Shown piece after piece: positions 16,543 through 26,350 of a stretch of DNA of 64,000 nucleotides. The stretch is taken from the NCBI GenBank assembly GCA_964369235.1, contig CAYJEQ010000006.1, forward strand, positions 1 through 64,000, written 5' to 3'. Numbering within the stretch: position 1 is the stretch's first letter; the number at the start of each line of letters is the position of its first letter. This stretch comes from CAYJEQ01 sp964369235 (lineage in GTDB: Bacteria; Bacillota; Clostridia; Oscillospirales; Ruminococcaceae). The translations under genes and the position numbers were made by a program. The notes under the pieces are model-generated. The model worked only from the letters and a program-made list of their open reading frames with translations. It made no database searches and was not told the DNA's origin.

Positions 16543-17901
16543 TTATAATTTTCGCTTAGTGGAGGTGGGGATACCCATTTGGTCGCGGTATTTTGCCACT
16601 GTTCTTCTAGATATATTTATTCCAGAAATCTGTAGTGCTTGTTTTATATCTTCATCTGAGAGAGGCTTGTGCTGATTTTCTGCTGCGATAAAGCCTTTAA
16701 TTTTATCCTGAATATTATCCACCGATACATCATCACCTGCCATGGTTTTGTAACCAGTTGTAAAAAATGATTTAAGACTAATTGCCTTGTTACCTACAAT
16801 AATGTATTTTTCACTGACAGCCCTACTTATGGTGGATATGCTTATCTCAAGTTCACTGGCAGCATCTGACATTTTTAGTGGCGCTAGTGGGGAGTTGCCT
16901 TTAATATATTCTTTCTGGGCCATTACTATATAGGTAATAATGCTATATAAAGTACTCTTTCTCTGGCTTATATGGTCATTTAAAAGATTTGCTTTTCTAA
17001 TATGATCTTTTATATAATCCTCAGTGTGGCTATCAGTATCCCCTAACATCAAGCTATAATGAGTGTTTATACCAACGGATAGATAGGCAGAATCATTCAT
17101 GTGAACAGTAAGATCCTCACCTTCCTGAATAACCCTTGCCTCTGGGATTATATGTATGGCTTTATCTCTAGTATTATATCCTCTAGAGGGTATGGGATTA
17201 AGGGATTTTATTATGTCAGAAACAGTTATAGCTTCTTTAAGAGAACAACCCATAGACTTAGACAAACTCTCCATATCGCCAGATGCCAAAAGTGGCAGAT
17301 GATATTTTACCAGCTTAATAATATTGGCGCTAAAGTGCCTAGAATGGGTAAGTTGTAAAATAAGACATTCCTCCAGATTGCGAGCACCTACACCGGTAGG
17401 CTCTAAACTTTGAACAACATAAAGCGCCTGCATAATATCAAAAACATTTACATCTAAGTCTAAAGCAAGACTTTCTGGGTCAGTATCTAGGTAGCCTTTT
17501 TGATTTAGGTTATAAACAATGTATTTTGCAATAGCCATGTTATCCTTTGGCAAGGACAGTCCATCTAATTGCTGGAGCAAAATCTCAGTGAAGGTAACGC
17601 CACTTTCGCTGGTAATATGCTCGATGAAATTAGGACTGTTTTCCCCAAAACGCCCTCCACCATAATCATTTCCTGGTTTATCCTTAAAGGGGTTTGCTGC
17701 TCGTAAATCCTCAAGAGGCATTATTGTTATAGGTGACTGAGCATAGGTAGCCTTTAGATCTATTAGTGGATTTCTCTCTGCCTCTAATTTGATATGTTCA
17801 GTTAAATCTGTAGCACTCATGCGAAGAATTTGTAAAGATTGTTGCATAACAGCAGTCATAGTCAAATTTTGATTTATAGAAATAGTGTTTTTTACCTGCA
17901 T
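16543..17901 (-). CDS. rpoN: RNA polymerase sigma-54 factor
   Basis: A 452-aa sigma-54. The N-terminal Gln-rich activator-contact region (INQNLTMTAVMQQSLQILRM) is present. The core-binding region lies in the middle (DLDVNVFDIMQALYVVQSLEPTGVGARNLEECL), and the C-terminal DNA-binding part ends with the RpoN box SRRTVAKYRD at about 431-440. I chose ATG 17901, with GGTGAGG upstream; an in-frame GTG four codons earlier is less likely. It stands alone, divergent from the activator gene at 18347, and the -24/-12 promoter at 20603 is an obvious target. The call is secure. Confidence 0.96.
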   Translation of the reverse strand: MQVKNTISINQNLTMTAVMQQSLQILRMSATDLTEHIKLEAERNPLIDLKATYAQSPITIMPLEDLRAANPFKDKPGNDYGGGRFGENSPNFIEHITSESGVTFTEILLQQLDGLSLPKDNMAIAKYIVYNLNQKGYLDTDPESLALDLDVNVFDIMQALYVVQSLEPTGVGARNLEECLILQLTHSRHFSANIIKLVKYHLPLLASGDMESLSKSMGCSLKEAITVSDIIKSLNPIPSRGYNTRDKAIHIIPEARVIQEGEDLTVHMNDSAYLSVGINTHYSLMLGDTDSHTEDYIKDHIRKANLLNDHISQRKSTLYSIITYIVMAQKEYIKGNSPLAPLKMSDAASELEISISTISRAVSEKYIIVGNKAISLKSFFTTGYKTMAGDDVSVDNIQDKIKGFIAAENQHKPLSDEDIKQALQISGINISRRTVAKYRDQMGIPTSTKRKL

Positions 17902-18346
17902 TAAAAACCTCACCTTTCCCTTGTGATTTTATGTAGACCCTATAAGTAGTGGGTGGTAGACGATTTGCGCACTGAAATATATTATACCAAATAAACTTGT
18001 GTTTTCATAGATTGCCTTAGGCTGATTTGATTTTTTTGACTATTTAAATGGTTTTTGTAATGGTGATTTATCTATAATAACGGATTTTACAAAAAAATCC
18101 AAAAATTATATAGCTCTACTTTTAATAAATATTTTAATACCAAGGCAACAAAGGAAAAGGGCGTAAAACTTATATTAGCAGTTAATATAAAACAATAAAG
18201 CCTTCTGGTATATTTTAGTGATTTACAATAAAAAAGTAAAAAAGAAGGATATAATGCTAAATTTTGCAATAAATATATGGAAATTTACATGATATTATGC
18301 TATTATTAAGCAAGATTAAAAGTCAGAATACATAGGGGGTGCAGAC
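17902..18346. other. Divergent intergenic region between rpoN and the activator gene
   Basis: AT-rich, 445 bp, no gene. Both genes must be promoted from here. I see no convincing sigma-54 site and no strong sigma-70 pair. Confidence 0.5.
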
Positions 18347-20353
18347 TTGAATAAACTGATAATAGTAACATATAGCAAAGAAATAGGAGATACTTATCGC
18401 AGAGAGGTGGAAAATTTCTTTGGTGATGATCTTAAAATAGATAATATTACTTCAAGCTCAGATGATATTGCTAAGATTAAGGATTATGATTTAATACTAC
18501 TTTCTGATTTTGATTTAATAAAAGTTTGCAAGGAATATGTACTAGACAGCGCTAAGATACTTAAGGTTATGAAAGACATACACCCAAACGGCATAAGAAA
18601 TCTTGAGCAGGTGCCCTATAACTCTACTGCCTACATAGTAAATGTAGGACCTAAAACAGCACAGGAAAGCGTTAATCTAGTGTATAATCACGGTAGAACC
18701 GATCTAATACTATACCCATACTATCCCCAGTATAATGGGGAACTTAAAGAGGTGGATTTTGTCATAACACAGGGTGAGGAGGATTTCTGCCCTGATGTAT
18801 CTGCTCCTATAATTAATATATATGACACTATAATAGATGTACAGCTTTACTGGGAGATTATACTGCACTTTAATCTACCTGAGAAAAAATACGCTGAAAA
18901 AATCGCTGCCTATAGCACTGCTAATAATTCAAGCGAGAGTTTTTCCCATGTGGTAAATAAAAATGTAGTGCAAAATAATATTATTAAAATGCTTTTTGAA
19001 AATCTTGATGAAGGTATTATTATGATAGACAATGATAATATAATTACCGATTGTTCCAATAGATCCCTTAACTGGTTGGGAAAAACCTATGAAGAGGTAA
19101 TAAATAAAAATATACATAAGGTTATGGACATTGAGGGAAACTCTTTAAAATCAGGACAGGAGCGCATTATTACCATTAATAATCATGTTCTTATATATAA
19201 TGTGCTAGAGGGATTAAAGGCTGTAAATAATGGCAGAAGAATTATTATATTAAAAGAGCTTGAAACCGTAAGACGAAAGATAAATAAACACAGTAAAGAC
19301 GCCATTGAGCTAGGTAATATAACAAAGTATAATATTAAGGACATAGTTGGAGAAAGCAAGGTAATGAAAGACCTAAAGGAGCTATGTCTAAAAATGGCAA
19401 TTAACGAGTCCTCAGTATTAATTCATGGTGAAAGTGGTACAGGTAAGGAGCTTTTTGCCCATGTGATACATTCTAACTCAATGAGAAAGGATAATCAGTT
19501 TGTAGCAATAAACTGTGCCTCAGTACCTGAAAATCTCTTGGAAAGTGAATTTTTTGGATATGAGGAGGGAGCTTTTACAGGGGCGAAAAAAGGTGGTAAA
19601 AAAGGGCTATTTGAAGTGGCAAATGGAGGAACATTATTTCTTGATGAAATAGCTGAGATACCACTTCATCTACAAAATAGACTTCTCCGTGTATTACAAG
19701 AGCGAGAGGTGTCTAGGGTAGGAGGCAATACAATAATCAAGGTAGATGTTAGGGTTGTAGCAGCTACTAATGTAGATCTAAAAAAACAGGTGGAAAAAGG
19801 TCTCTTTAGAAAAGATCTGTACTATAGACTATGTGTATTACCACTGATAATCCCTCCACTGAGAAAGCGTCAGCAAGATGTAATAGAGATATTTGAAAAT
19901 CTATGTAAAAGGGCAGGGGCAAATATAGTCCTGTCACAGGAGGTTAGAGAGTTTTTTATAAGTTATGGGTGGGATGGCAATATTAGAGAGCTACGAAACT
20001 GCTTTGAATACCTTAACTTTTTAAACAAGCCTATAATAACCATGGAAGATTTACCACCTAATATGGCTGCTGGCTGGGTTGAGCAGGATTATACACCACA
20101 GATTTCTAATGAGGTAGCCACAGAGGATAAAATAGAACAATGTATAATGGAGATTATCTATGAAGAAAATCGAAAGAATAAAAAAATAGGTCGCAAGGGT
20201 ATATCTGATAGGCTGCTTTTGAAGAATGTTTTTAAAAGTGAACAGGAAGTACGAAATATACTCCTTAAGTTAGCTGCTGAGGGTTATCTTATTATACATA
20301 AGGGTAGGGCTGGCAGTCAGATTACAAGTAAAGGCATAGAGCGTATTACATAA
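18347..20353 (+). CDS. Sigma-54-dependent transcriptional activator with PAS domain
   Basis: A 668-aa enhancer-binding protein. The N-terminal 200 residues look like a PrpR-N-type sensory domain. A PAS domain follows at about 215-300 (LDEGIIMIDNDNIITDCSNR). The AAA+ domain carries Walker A GESGTGKE at about 361-368, the sigma-54 contact GAFTGA at about 408-413 and GGTLFLDEI. The C-terminus is not a standard Fis helix-turn-helix and looks like a winged helix. It starts at TTG 18347 with GGGGGT upstream. It lies directly before the promoter of the gamma-glutamyl peptide operon, which it very likely controls. The ligand may be a metabolite of that pathway. Confidence 0.92.
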   Translation: MNKLIIVTYSKEIGDTYRREVENFFGDDLKIDNITSSSDDIAKIKDYDLILLSDFDLIKVCKEYVLDSAKILKVMKDIHPNGIRNLEQVPYNSTAYIVNVGPKTAQESVNLVYNHGRTDLILYPYYPQYNGELKEVDFVITQGEEDFCPDVSAPIINIYDTIIDVQLYWEIILHFNLPEKKYAEKIAAYSTANNSSESFSHVVNKNVVQNNIIKMLFENLDEGIIMIDNDNIITDCSNRSLNWLGKTYEEVINKNIHKVMDIEGNSLKSGQERIITINNHVLIYNVLEGLKAVNNGRRIIILKELETVRRKINKHSKDAIELGNITKYNIKDIVGESKVMKDLKELCLKMAINESSVLIHGESGTGKELFAHVIHSNSMRKDNQFVAINCASVPENLLESEFFGYEEGAFTGAKKGGKKGLFEVANGGTLFLDEIAEIPLHLQNRLLRVLQEREVSRVGGNTIIKVDVRVVAATNVDLKKQVEKGLFRKDLYYRLCVLPLIIPPLRKRQQDVIEIFENLCKRAGANIVLSQEVREFFISYGWDGNIRELRNCFEYLNFLNKPIITMEDLPPNMAAGWVEQDYTPQISNEVATEDKIEQCIMEIIYEENRKNKKIGRKGISDRLLLKNVFKSEQEVRNILLKLAAEGYLIIHKGRAGSQITSKGIERIT

Positions 20354-20495
20354 ATATAATTTCAAAATAGGTCTGAGGTTAATGTTGTGGCAATTAATCT
20401 CTAGGCTTATTTTTTAATCTAAAATACATGGGCAATAAGTATTAATTGGTTTAAATGGTTGGATTAATTGTAATAATTGTATAAAGTGTAATATG

Positions 20496-20539
20496 TTAAT
20501 GATGTAGTAACATATTTTTAATATGTGAATAATCATTAA
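20496..20539. promoter_or_regulatory. Upstream activator dyad of the sigma-54 promoter
   Basis: Nested inverted repeats TTAATGAT...ATCATTAA and ACATATT...AATATGT share one centre, about 85 bases before the -24 element. This is the usual place for an enhancer-binding protein. It is the only large dyad in the gap. Confidence 0.6.
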
Positions 20540-20602
20540 ATCAAATTATCACTTGTAGTAAATATCAACAAAAAAACACTAAATATTACCAAATTTAACA
20601 GA

Positions 20603-20618
20603 TGGCACGCTATTTGCT
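20603..20618 (+). promoter_or_regulatory. Sigma-54 (-24/-12) promoter of the gamma-glutamyl operon
   Basis: TGGCACGCTATTTGCT matches the consensus TGGCAC-N5-TTGCT exactly, with the GG and GC pairs correctly spaced. The expected start is near 20630, some 33 bases before the first ATG. Confidence 0.9.
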
Positions 20619-20662
20619 ACATAGATAGTGTGACAACTATCTTGCGTAAATGGGGTAAACTT

Positions 20663-22258
20663 ATGAAAACACAGATTAAAAAGATAGGGCTAAATGCAGT
20701 GGTTTCTACTGCAAGAATGGAAGCCTCTAAAATAGCAATCAATATATTAAAGTCTGGGGGAAATGCTGTAGATGCAGCAGTGGCAGCTGGATTTGCCCTA
20801 GGAGTCTGCGAACCTAGCACATCGGGACTAGGTGGCGGTGGCTTCATGCTAATAAAAACAAAGGATAATGAAAATCCAGTAGTCATTGACTTTAGGGAAT
20901 CAGCGCCTATTAATTCTAATGAAGATATATGGAACTATGATGAAAATGGCAAGGTAGTTAATAAGGAAAATCAAATCGGTGGTAAATCAGTGGCAACACC
21001 AGGAGAGGTGGCAGGTTTATTATACGCACTGGAAAACTATGGTACGATGTCCAGACAGGATGTAATATCACCAGCTATAGATTTATCTGAAAGTGGCTTT
21101 GTAGTTACTAAGATGATGGAGAAGCATTTTGCCGATTATAAGAAATACATGGATGATGATAAAGAAAGCTTAAAGGTTTATTTTAAGGATAACTGTATTG
21201 AGGAGGGCAAGGTTTGCAGAAATAAAGACCTAGCCACAACCCTTAAGAAAATAGCCCAGGAAGGCAGAGAAGCTTTTTACAGTGGAGAGATTGCCCAGAA
21301 GATAGTGCAGTGTGTAGAAAAAGATGGGGGTAGCCTTACACTAGAAGATTTAAGTGAATATGAGATTAAACTTCGTCAAGGGGTAAGGGGTAGCTACCGA
21401 GGATATGACATCTACACCATGGGACTGCCAAGCTCTGGTGGGGTTCACATAGTACAGATGTTAAATATTCTGGAAAACTTTGATATGTCATCACTTGAGA
21501 TAAACAGCCCAGAATATCTACATATATTCTCCGAAGCCTTTAAAAAAGTATATACCGATAGAGCAAAATTCATGGCAGATGGTGATTTTTACAAAGTGCC
21601 ACTGGCTGGACTTACTAACAAGGACTACGCTAAGGAAACTGCCCAGAGTATATCTATGGAAAAATCCCAACAGGTAAAGCTAGTAGATCCTTGGGACTAT
21701 GAACATGCAGACACAACCCACTACTCAATAGGAGATAGTGAAGGGAATATGGTATCGGTAACAAAAACTATAAATCACTTCTGTGGGGCTTGTAGAATAC
21801 CTAAGGAAACAGGGTTTTTGCTAAATGATACCATGGCAGACTTCTCAGTGGTAAAGGGTAATATAAATGCAGTAGAAAGTGGCAAAAAACCACTTAGCAC
21901 AATGGCACCTACTATTATATGTAAGGATGGTAAGCCTTTTGCAATACTGGGCTCACCTGGTGGGGAGAGAATTATCTGTAATGTAGTTCAGGTTATATCC
22001 AAGCTAATTGACCACCAGCTTACAATGGATGAAGCAATATCATCACCGAGAATTACCGAGAATGTTAAGGATAAGATAATATATGAAGGGCTAATCTCTG
22101 AAAAAACAGCAGAAAAACTTCGAGAGATGGGTCATGAAACAGAAAAGGTGCTAGACCTAGATGTAAAAATGGGTGGGGTACAGGGAGTTTTATATACAGA
22201 AGAAGGCATAGAAGGTGCCGCAGACCCAAGACGAGATGGAGTAGCCATAGCTTATTAG
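20663..22258 (+). CDS. ggt: Gamma-glutamyltransferase (first copy)
   Basis: A 531-aa Ntn-hydrolase that transfers or hydrolyses gamma-glutamyl groups. The autoprocessing site and nucleophile is T351 in DTTHYS. DFRE (counterpart of the substrate-carboxylate Arg of E. coli Ggt), LNDTMADFS with the Asp that holds the substrate amino group, PLSTM and GSPGG are all present. I chose ATG 20663, because an earlier in-frame GTG at 20630 coincides with the predicted transcription start. There is no signal peptide, so it should act in the cytosol. That is unlike most bacterial homologues and fits the co-encoded importer. It is the first gene of the sigma-54 operon, with alr 9 bases downstream. Confidence 0.92.
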   Translation: MKTQIKKIGLNAVVSTARMEASKIAINILKSGGNAVDAAVAAGFALGVCEPSTSGLGGGGFMLIKTKDNENPVVIDFRESAPINSNEDIWNYDENGKVVNKENQIGGKSVATPGEVAGLLYALENYGTMSRQDVISPAIDLSESGFVVTKMMEKHFADYKKYMDDDKESLKVYFKDNCIEEGKVCRNKDLATTLKKIAQEGREAFYSGEIAQKIVQCVEKDGGSLTLEDLSEYEIKLRQGVRGSYRGYDIYTMGLPSSGGVHIVQMLNILENFDMSSLEINSPEYLHIFSEAFKKVYTDRAKFMADGDFYKVPLAGLTNKDYAKETAQSISMEKSQQVKLVDPWDYEHADTTHYSIGDSEGNMVSVTKTINHFCGACRIPKETGFLLNDTMADFSVVKGNINAVESGKKPLSTMAPTIICKDGKPFAILGSPGGERIICNVVQVISKLIDHQLTMDEAISSPRITENVKDKIIYEGLISEKTAEKLREMGHETEKVLDLDVKMGGVQGVLYTEEGIEGAADPRRDGVAIAY

Positions 22259-22267
22259 GGGGACTTT

Positions 22268-23413
22268 ATGATAAGAGATACATTTATAGAGGTAAACTTA
22301 GATAATCTGCGATTTAATATGAAGAATTTAAGGGAAAGACTAGGGGATAAGGTGGCTATTGCAGCAGTTGTTAAAGCCGATGCCTACGGTCATGGCATTA
22401 TTAGATGTGCCAAAACAATAATGGAATCAGGAGCTAACTGCCTAGCAGTTGCCACATTATCAGAAGCCTTACAGATACGCAAACATTATGAGGACTATCC
22501 AGTATTTGTAATGGGATACACAGCTGATGAGTATTTAGAACATGTGGTAAAAAATAATATAACACAGTGTATATTTACCCTAGAGCAGGCTGAAATACTA
22601 AATTGTCTAGGGGAAAAGTCAGGTAAAAAACCAAAGGTACATATTAAATACGACACAGGTTTTAATCGACTAGGCTTTAAGGACGCACTAGAAAGTATAG
22701 AGCTTATTAAAAAGATAGTAAGGTTAGAAGATATAGAGGTAGAGGGGATATTCTCCCATCTTGCACTGGCTGGAGATGAAGAAAATAGACGCCAGACCAA
22801 AGCCTTTTTAGATGTGGCAGAGCTTATTGAGCAAAGTGAGAATTTTACCTTTAAGTATAAGCATATATCCGACAGTATAGCTGCTATTGACTATCCTGAA
22901 TTCTGCCTTGATATGGTGAGACCTGGAGCTCTTATATATGGAATGAAATCCTTTAGAACTAATGATATAGAGCTAAAACAGGTTGTGACCTTTAAAACAA
23001 AAATATCCCACATTAAAACCATAGATAATAATGAAGGTGTAAGTTATAACTATAAATTCAAAGCTAATAGAGATACAAAACTTGCTACAATACAGGTGGG
23101 ATATGCCGATGGATTTCCACGAGATATGTTTCAGGTAGGTGAGGTTACTATTCATGGTAAACGAGCTAAGGTTGTAGGAGTAATATGTATGGATCAGTGT
23201 ATGGTAGATGTGACTGATATACCTGAGGCACAGGTAGGGGATCAGGTAATAATCTACGGTGATGAAAGCCAGAATGCTGTAACTATAGCAGCAGCAGCAG
23301 CAAAGGTAGGCAGTAATAAAAATGAAATACTCTGTAGATTTACAGTTAGAACTCCTAAGGTCTATATAGAAAATGGACAGGTTGTAGGTATTTCTAATTA
23401 CATATTAGATTAA
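22268..23413 (+). CDS. alr: Alanine racemase-family PLP enzyme
   Basis: A 381-aa fold-type III PLP enzyme. The PLP lysine is K36 in VVKADAYGHG and the second catalytic base is the Tyr in GVSYNY near residue 260. HIKYDTGFNRLG, SDSIAAIDYPEFCLDMVRPGALIYG and ICMDQCMVDVTD are family blocks. It lies between two enzymes of gamma-glutamyl peptide breakdown under sigma-54 control, so it probably serves catabolism of D-residues rather than only cell-wall synthesis. The substrate may be alanine or another amino acid; the sequence alone does not settle it. Confidence 0.9.
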   Translation: MIRDTFIEVNLDNLRFNMKNLRERLGDKVAIAAVVKADAYGHGIIRCAKTIMESGANCLAVATLSEALQIRKHYEDYPVFVMGYTADEYLEHVVKNNITQCIFTLEQAEILNCLGEKSGKKPKVHIKYDTGFNRLGFKDALESIELIKKIVRLEDIEVEGIFSHLALAGDEENRRQTKAFLDVAELIEQSENFTFKYKHISDSIAAIDYPEFCLDMVRPGALIYGMKSFRTNDIELKQVVTFKTKISHIKTIDNNEGVSYNYKFKANRDTKLATIQVGYADGFPRDMFQVGEVTIHGKRAKVVGVICMDQCMVDVTDIPEAQVGDQVIIYGDESQNAVTIAAAAAKVGSNKNEILCRFTVRTPKVYIENGQVVGISNYILD

Positions 23414-23522
23414 TGGAGAGCAGTTTTCTCCTTAGGAAATTCCCATAATAGAAAACATGGTACATATATAACCAGTTTATATGGTTGTTTTGTGGCAGTT
23501 TAAGAAAGGCATGGTCATAAAT

Positions 23523-24707
23523 ATGAAGATAAAAGAAATTATTTCTGAAATTCTACCTGAAGTAATAGAAACTAGACGAACTCTGCACCAAAACCCAGAG
23601 CTTAGCACCAAGGAATTTGAAACAGGGAAAACCATCTGTAAATTCCTAGATGACAACGGCATTGAGTATGAAAGTGGAGTGGCAGATACAGGGATAGTGG
23701 CAATTATAAGAGGGAAAAAAGGCGATAAAACTGTAGGCATTAGAGCCGATATAGACGCCCTACCTGTAACCGAGGAAAATGATTTAGCTTTCTGCTCGGT
23801 GAATAAAGGTGTAATGCACGCCTGTGGCCATGATGCACACACAGCAATAATGATGGGTGCAGCTAAGGCTATAAAGAAAATGGAAGACGAGCTTTGTGGC
23901 AATGTAAAATTCTTCTTCCAGCCTGCTGAGGAGCAAACAGGTGGAGCAGACAGAATGATAAAAGCAGGTTGCCTAGAAAATCCGAAGGTAGCCCATGCAA
24001 TCGGACTTCATGTTATGCCCAATGTGCCAACAGGGAAGATTGAGCTAAGAAGACGACAGCTAAACGGAAATTCAGGTGGGGTAAAAATCATTGTAAAAGG
24101 CAGACAGGGACATGCAGCATACCCAGACACAGCTATTGACTCTATAGTGGTATCTGCCTATATAATCACAGCATTACAAACAATGGTAAGCAGAAACACC
24201 TCCCCTCTTACTTCGGTGGTACTGACTTTTGGTAAGATATTCGGTGGGGAAAAATCCAATATTATCCCCAAAGAAGTAACACTGTTAGGTACCCTTAGAA
24301 CACTGGACACCAAGGCTAGAACAAAAGCCAAAGGAGAGATAAAGCGAATAGCTGAGAATGTAGCTATCTCCATGGGTGCTGAGGCAGAGGTAATATTTAA
24401 TGACGGGTATGTGGCGCTAATTAATGATGATAAGGTAATGGACATAGTAGAAGAAACTGCAATAGAGATAGTGGGTAAAGAAAATATTGTCTATAAAGAG
24501 TTTCCTAGTATGGGTGGAGAGGACTTCTCCTATTTCACCGATGCAATACCTTCGGCGTTTTTCCATCTAGGCTCAGGCAATGAAGAAAAAGGCACCACAG
24601 TGCCCCTGCACAGTGATAAATTCCTATTGGACGAAGACTGTATAGCAATCGGCATTGAGATGGAGGTCAAAACCGTAGTAAAGCTTCTAGAGAGGGATAT
24701 TTACTAA
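23523..24707 (+). CDS. M20D-family amidohydrolase / aminoacyl-peptidase
   Basis: A 394-aa metal-dependent hydrolase of the M20D (amidohydrolase) group, which removes acyl or aminoacyl groups from amino acids. Metal-binding marks are ADIDALPV near 75-82, MHACGHDAH at 98-106 (C101, H103), PAEE near 132 and the late SMGGEDFSYF. The dimerisation domain with GRQGHAAYP is in place. I chose ATG 23523; a leader ATGGTCATAAAT precedes it, as in other genes here. It has no signal peptide. Its place between alr and the second gamma-glutamyltransferase suggests it acts on an imported N-acylated amino acid or dipeptide. Confidence 0.9.
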   Translation: MKIKEIISEILPEVIETRRTLHQNPELSTKEFETGKTICKFLDDNGIEYESGVADTGIVAIIRGKKGDKTVGIRADIDALPVTEENDLAFCSVNKGVMHACGHDAHTAIMMGAAKAIKKMEDELCGNVKFFFQPAEEQTGGADRMIKAGCLENPKVAHAIGLHVMPNVPTGKIELRRRQLNGNSGGVKIIVKGRQGHAAYPDTAIDSIVVSAYIITALQTMVSRNTSPLTSVVLTFGKIFGGEKSNIIPKEVTLLGTLRTLDTKARTKAKGEIKRIAENVAISMGAEAEVIFNDGYVALINDDKVMDIVEETAIEIVGKENIVYKEFPSMGGEDFSYFTDAIPSAFFHLGSGNEEKGTTVPLHSDKFLLDEDCIAIGIEMEVKTVVKLLERDIY

Positions 24708-24721
24708 ATGGAGGTAATGAG

Positions 24722-26326
24722 ATGGACAGCTTAAATAGTCGTGTTGCCAAAGGTGATAAATGTATGGTGGCAACAGCCCACCCAGAAGCTACAAAAATCG
24801 GTATAGAAATATTAAAACTAGGTGGTAACGCCTTTGACGCAGCAGTAGGGGTAGGATTTGCACTATCGGTATGTGAGCCCCATTGTTCAAGTTTAGGTGG
24901 TGGTGGCTTTATGACTGCACATAACGCCCAGCTAGACAAGAATATATTTGTGGATTTCAGAGAGGTTGCTCCACTAAAGGCAGAGCCATCTATGTGGCAA
25001 CTAGATGAAAAAGGACAGGTTATTAACAATGGAAAATCAGAAGGTGGAAAATCTATCTGTGTACCAGGTGAGGTAGCTGGGCTTTGTTACATACAGCATA
25101 CCTACGGAAAGCTATCCTTAAAAGAAGTTATGGCACCGGCAATAGCCCTGGCAAATAACGGCTTTGAAATAGCTCCTTCTTTTAAGAAAGAGCTTGATGA
25201 TAATAGAGAAAAATTCCTGCGTTTTAAAGAGGAGGGAAACCCTTATCTAGTGGATTACGCCACAGGGGATACCTTTAAAAATCCACATCTAGGCAATGTG
25301 CTATCCCAGATAGCAGAAAAAGGCGAAAAGGCTTTTTACAGTGGGGAGATAGCAGAAAGTATTATTAACAGTGTTAATAAGTTTGGTGGGGAGTTTACCT
25401 TAGAGGATTTTAACCAGTATAAGGTAGCCGAGATAGAACCACTAAAAGGTGATTACCGAGGCTATGACATACTTACTTCACCTCCGCCAAGTTCTGGTGG
25501 TACCCATGTGTTACAGATATTAAATCTCCTTGAAACCAAAGATTTAAGCCAGATAAAATACCATAGCACCCAGCATTTACATCTGCTTTCAGAGGTTTTT
25601 AAGATGACATTTGCCGATAGGGCAGAGTATATGGGGGACCCTAGTTTTTCAAAACTTCCCCTAGAGGGCATTACATCTAAGGCATACGCAAAACAGCGTA
25701 TAGAGGAATATGAATACGGTAAGGTTAGCAGTGCTGTAACAGGGGATCCTTTCCAGTTTGAGCCAACTAATACAACCCATTATTCCATAGCCGATGAATA
25801 TGGCAATATTATCTCACTAACCAAGACTATCAGTGCATTTTTTGGCTCAGGGGTAGTACCTCCAAACACAGGAGTTGTGCTAAACTGCCAGATGCGTTGT
25901 TTCTCAGTGGGAGAAGGTAAAAAGAATAGTGTGGCTGGATATAAGAAGCCACTAAGCTCTATGAGCCCCACCATTATGCTAAAAGACGGCAAACCCTTTG
26001 CTGTAGTAGGCACCCCTGGTGGCAATAGAATTATAACTACCGTTGCACAGATTATATCTAATCTAGTTGACTACAATATGGGGATTAAAGAGGCAATAGA
26101 AGCTCCAAGATGCTATAATGATATCCCTAATGTATTTAGCTATGAAGACAGAATTGATCGGTCACAGGTAGAAAAACTGTCTGAATTTGGACAGAAGATT
26201 AGAAAAACTGCAAGTTTCGATAGATTTTTCGGAGGTGTGCAGGGAATTTTGTATGAAGGTGACCATTGTATGGTTGGTTGCGCAGACCCAAGGCGACTAG
26301 GCACTGCAATGACACTTTGTAAATAG
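24722..26326 (+). CDS. Gamma-glutamyltransferase-like protein (second copy, altered substrate loop)
   Basis: A 534-aa paralogue of the first gamma-glutamyltransferase. The nucleophile T351 (NTTHYS), DFRE, PLSSM and GTPGG are kept, so it should self-process. The loop that reads LNDTMADFS in the first copy is LNCQMRCFS here: the Asp that binds the substrate alpha-amino group in E. coli Ggt is replaced by Cys, and Arg precedes it. This suggests a different donor, such as a blocked, polymeric or D-configured gamma-glutamyl chain. ATG 24722 follows GGAGG. There is no signal peptide. The binding-protein gene follows after 24 bases. Confidence 0.9.
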   Translation: MDSLNSRVAKGDKCMVATAHPEATKIGIEILKLGGNAFDAAVGVGFALSVCEPHCSSLGGGGFMTAHNAQLDKNIFVDFREVAPLKAEPSMWQLDEKGQVINNGKSEGGKSICVPGEVAGLCYIQHTYGKLSLKEVMAPAIALANNGFEIAPSFKKELDDNREKFLRFKEEGNPYLVDYATGDTFKNPHLGNVLSQIAEKGEKAFYSGEIAESIINSVNKFGGEFTLEDFNQYKVAEIEPLKGDYRGYDILTSPPPSSGGTHVLQILNLLETKDLSQIKYHSTQHLHLLSEVFKMTFADRAEYMGDPSFSKLPLEGITSKAYAKQRIEEYEYGKVSSAVTGDPFQFEPTNTTHYSIADEYGNIISLTKTISAFFGSGVVPPNTGVVLNCQMRCFSVGEGKKNSVAGYKKPLSSMSPTIMLKDGKPFAVVGTPGGNRIITTVAQIISNLVDYNMGIKEAIEAPRCYNDIPNVFSYEDRIDRSQVEKLSEFGQKIRKTASFDRFFGGVQGILYEGDHCMVGCADPRRLGTAMTLCK

Positions 26327-26350
26327 TAAAAATAAAAGGAGTTAATTAGA

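Noticed and set aside
20630..20662. In-frame GTG at 20630 as start of the first gamma-glutamyltransferase
   Set aside because: It coincides with the predicted transcription start of the -24/-12 promoter, so it would lack a ribosome site in the mRNA.
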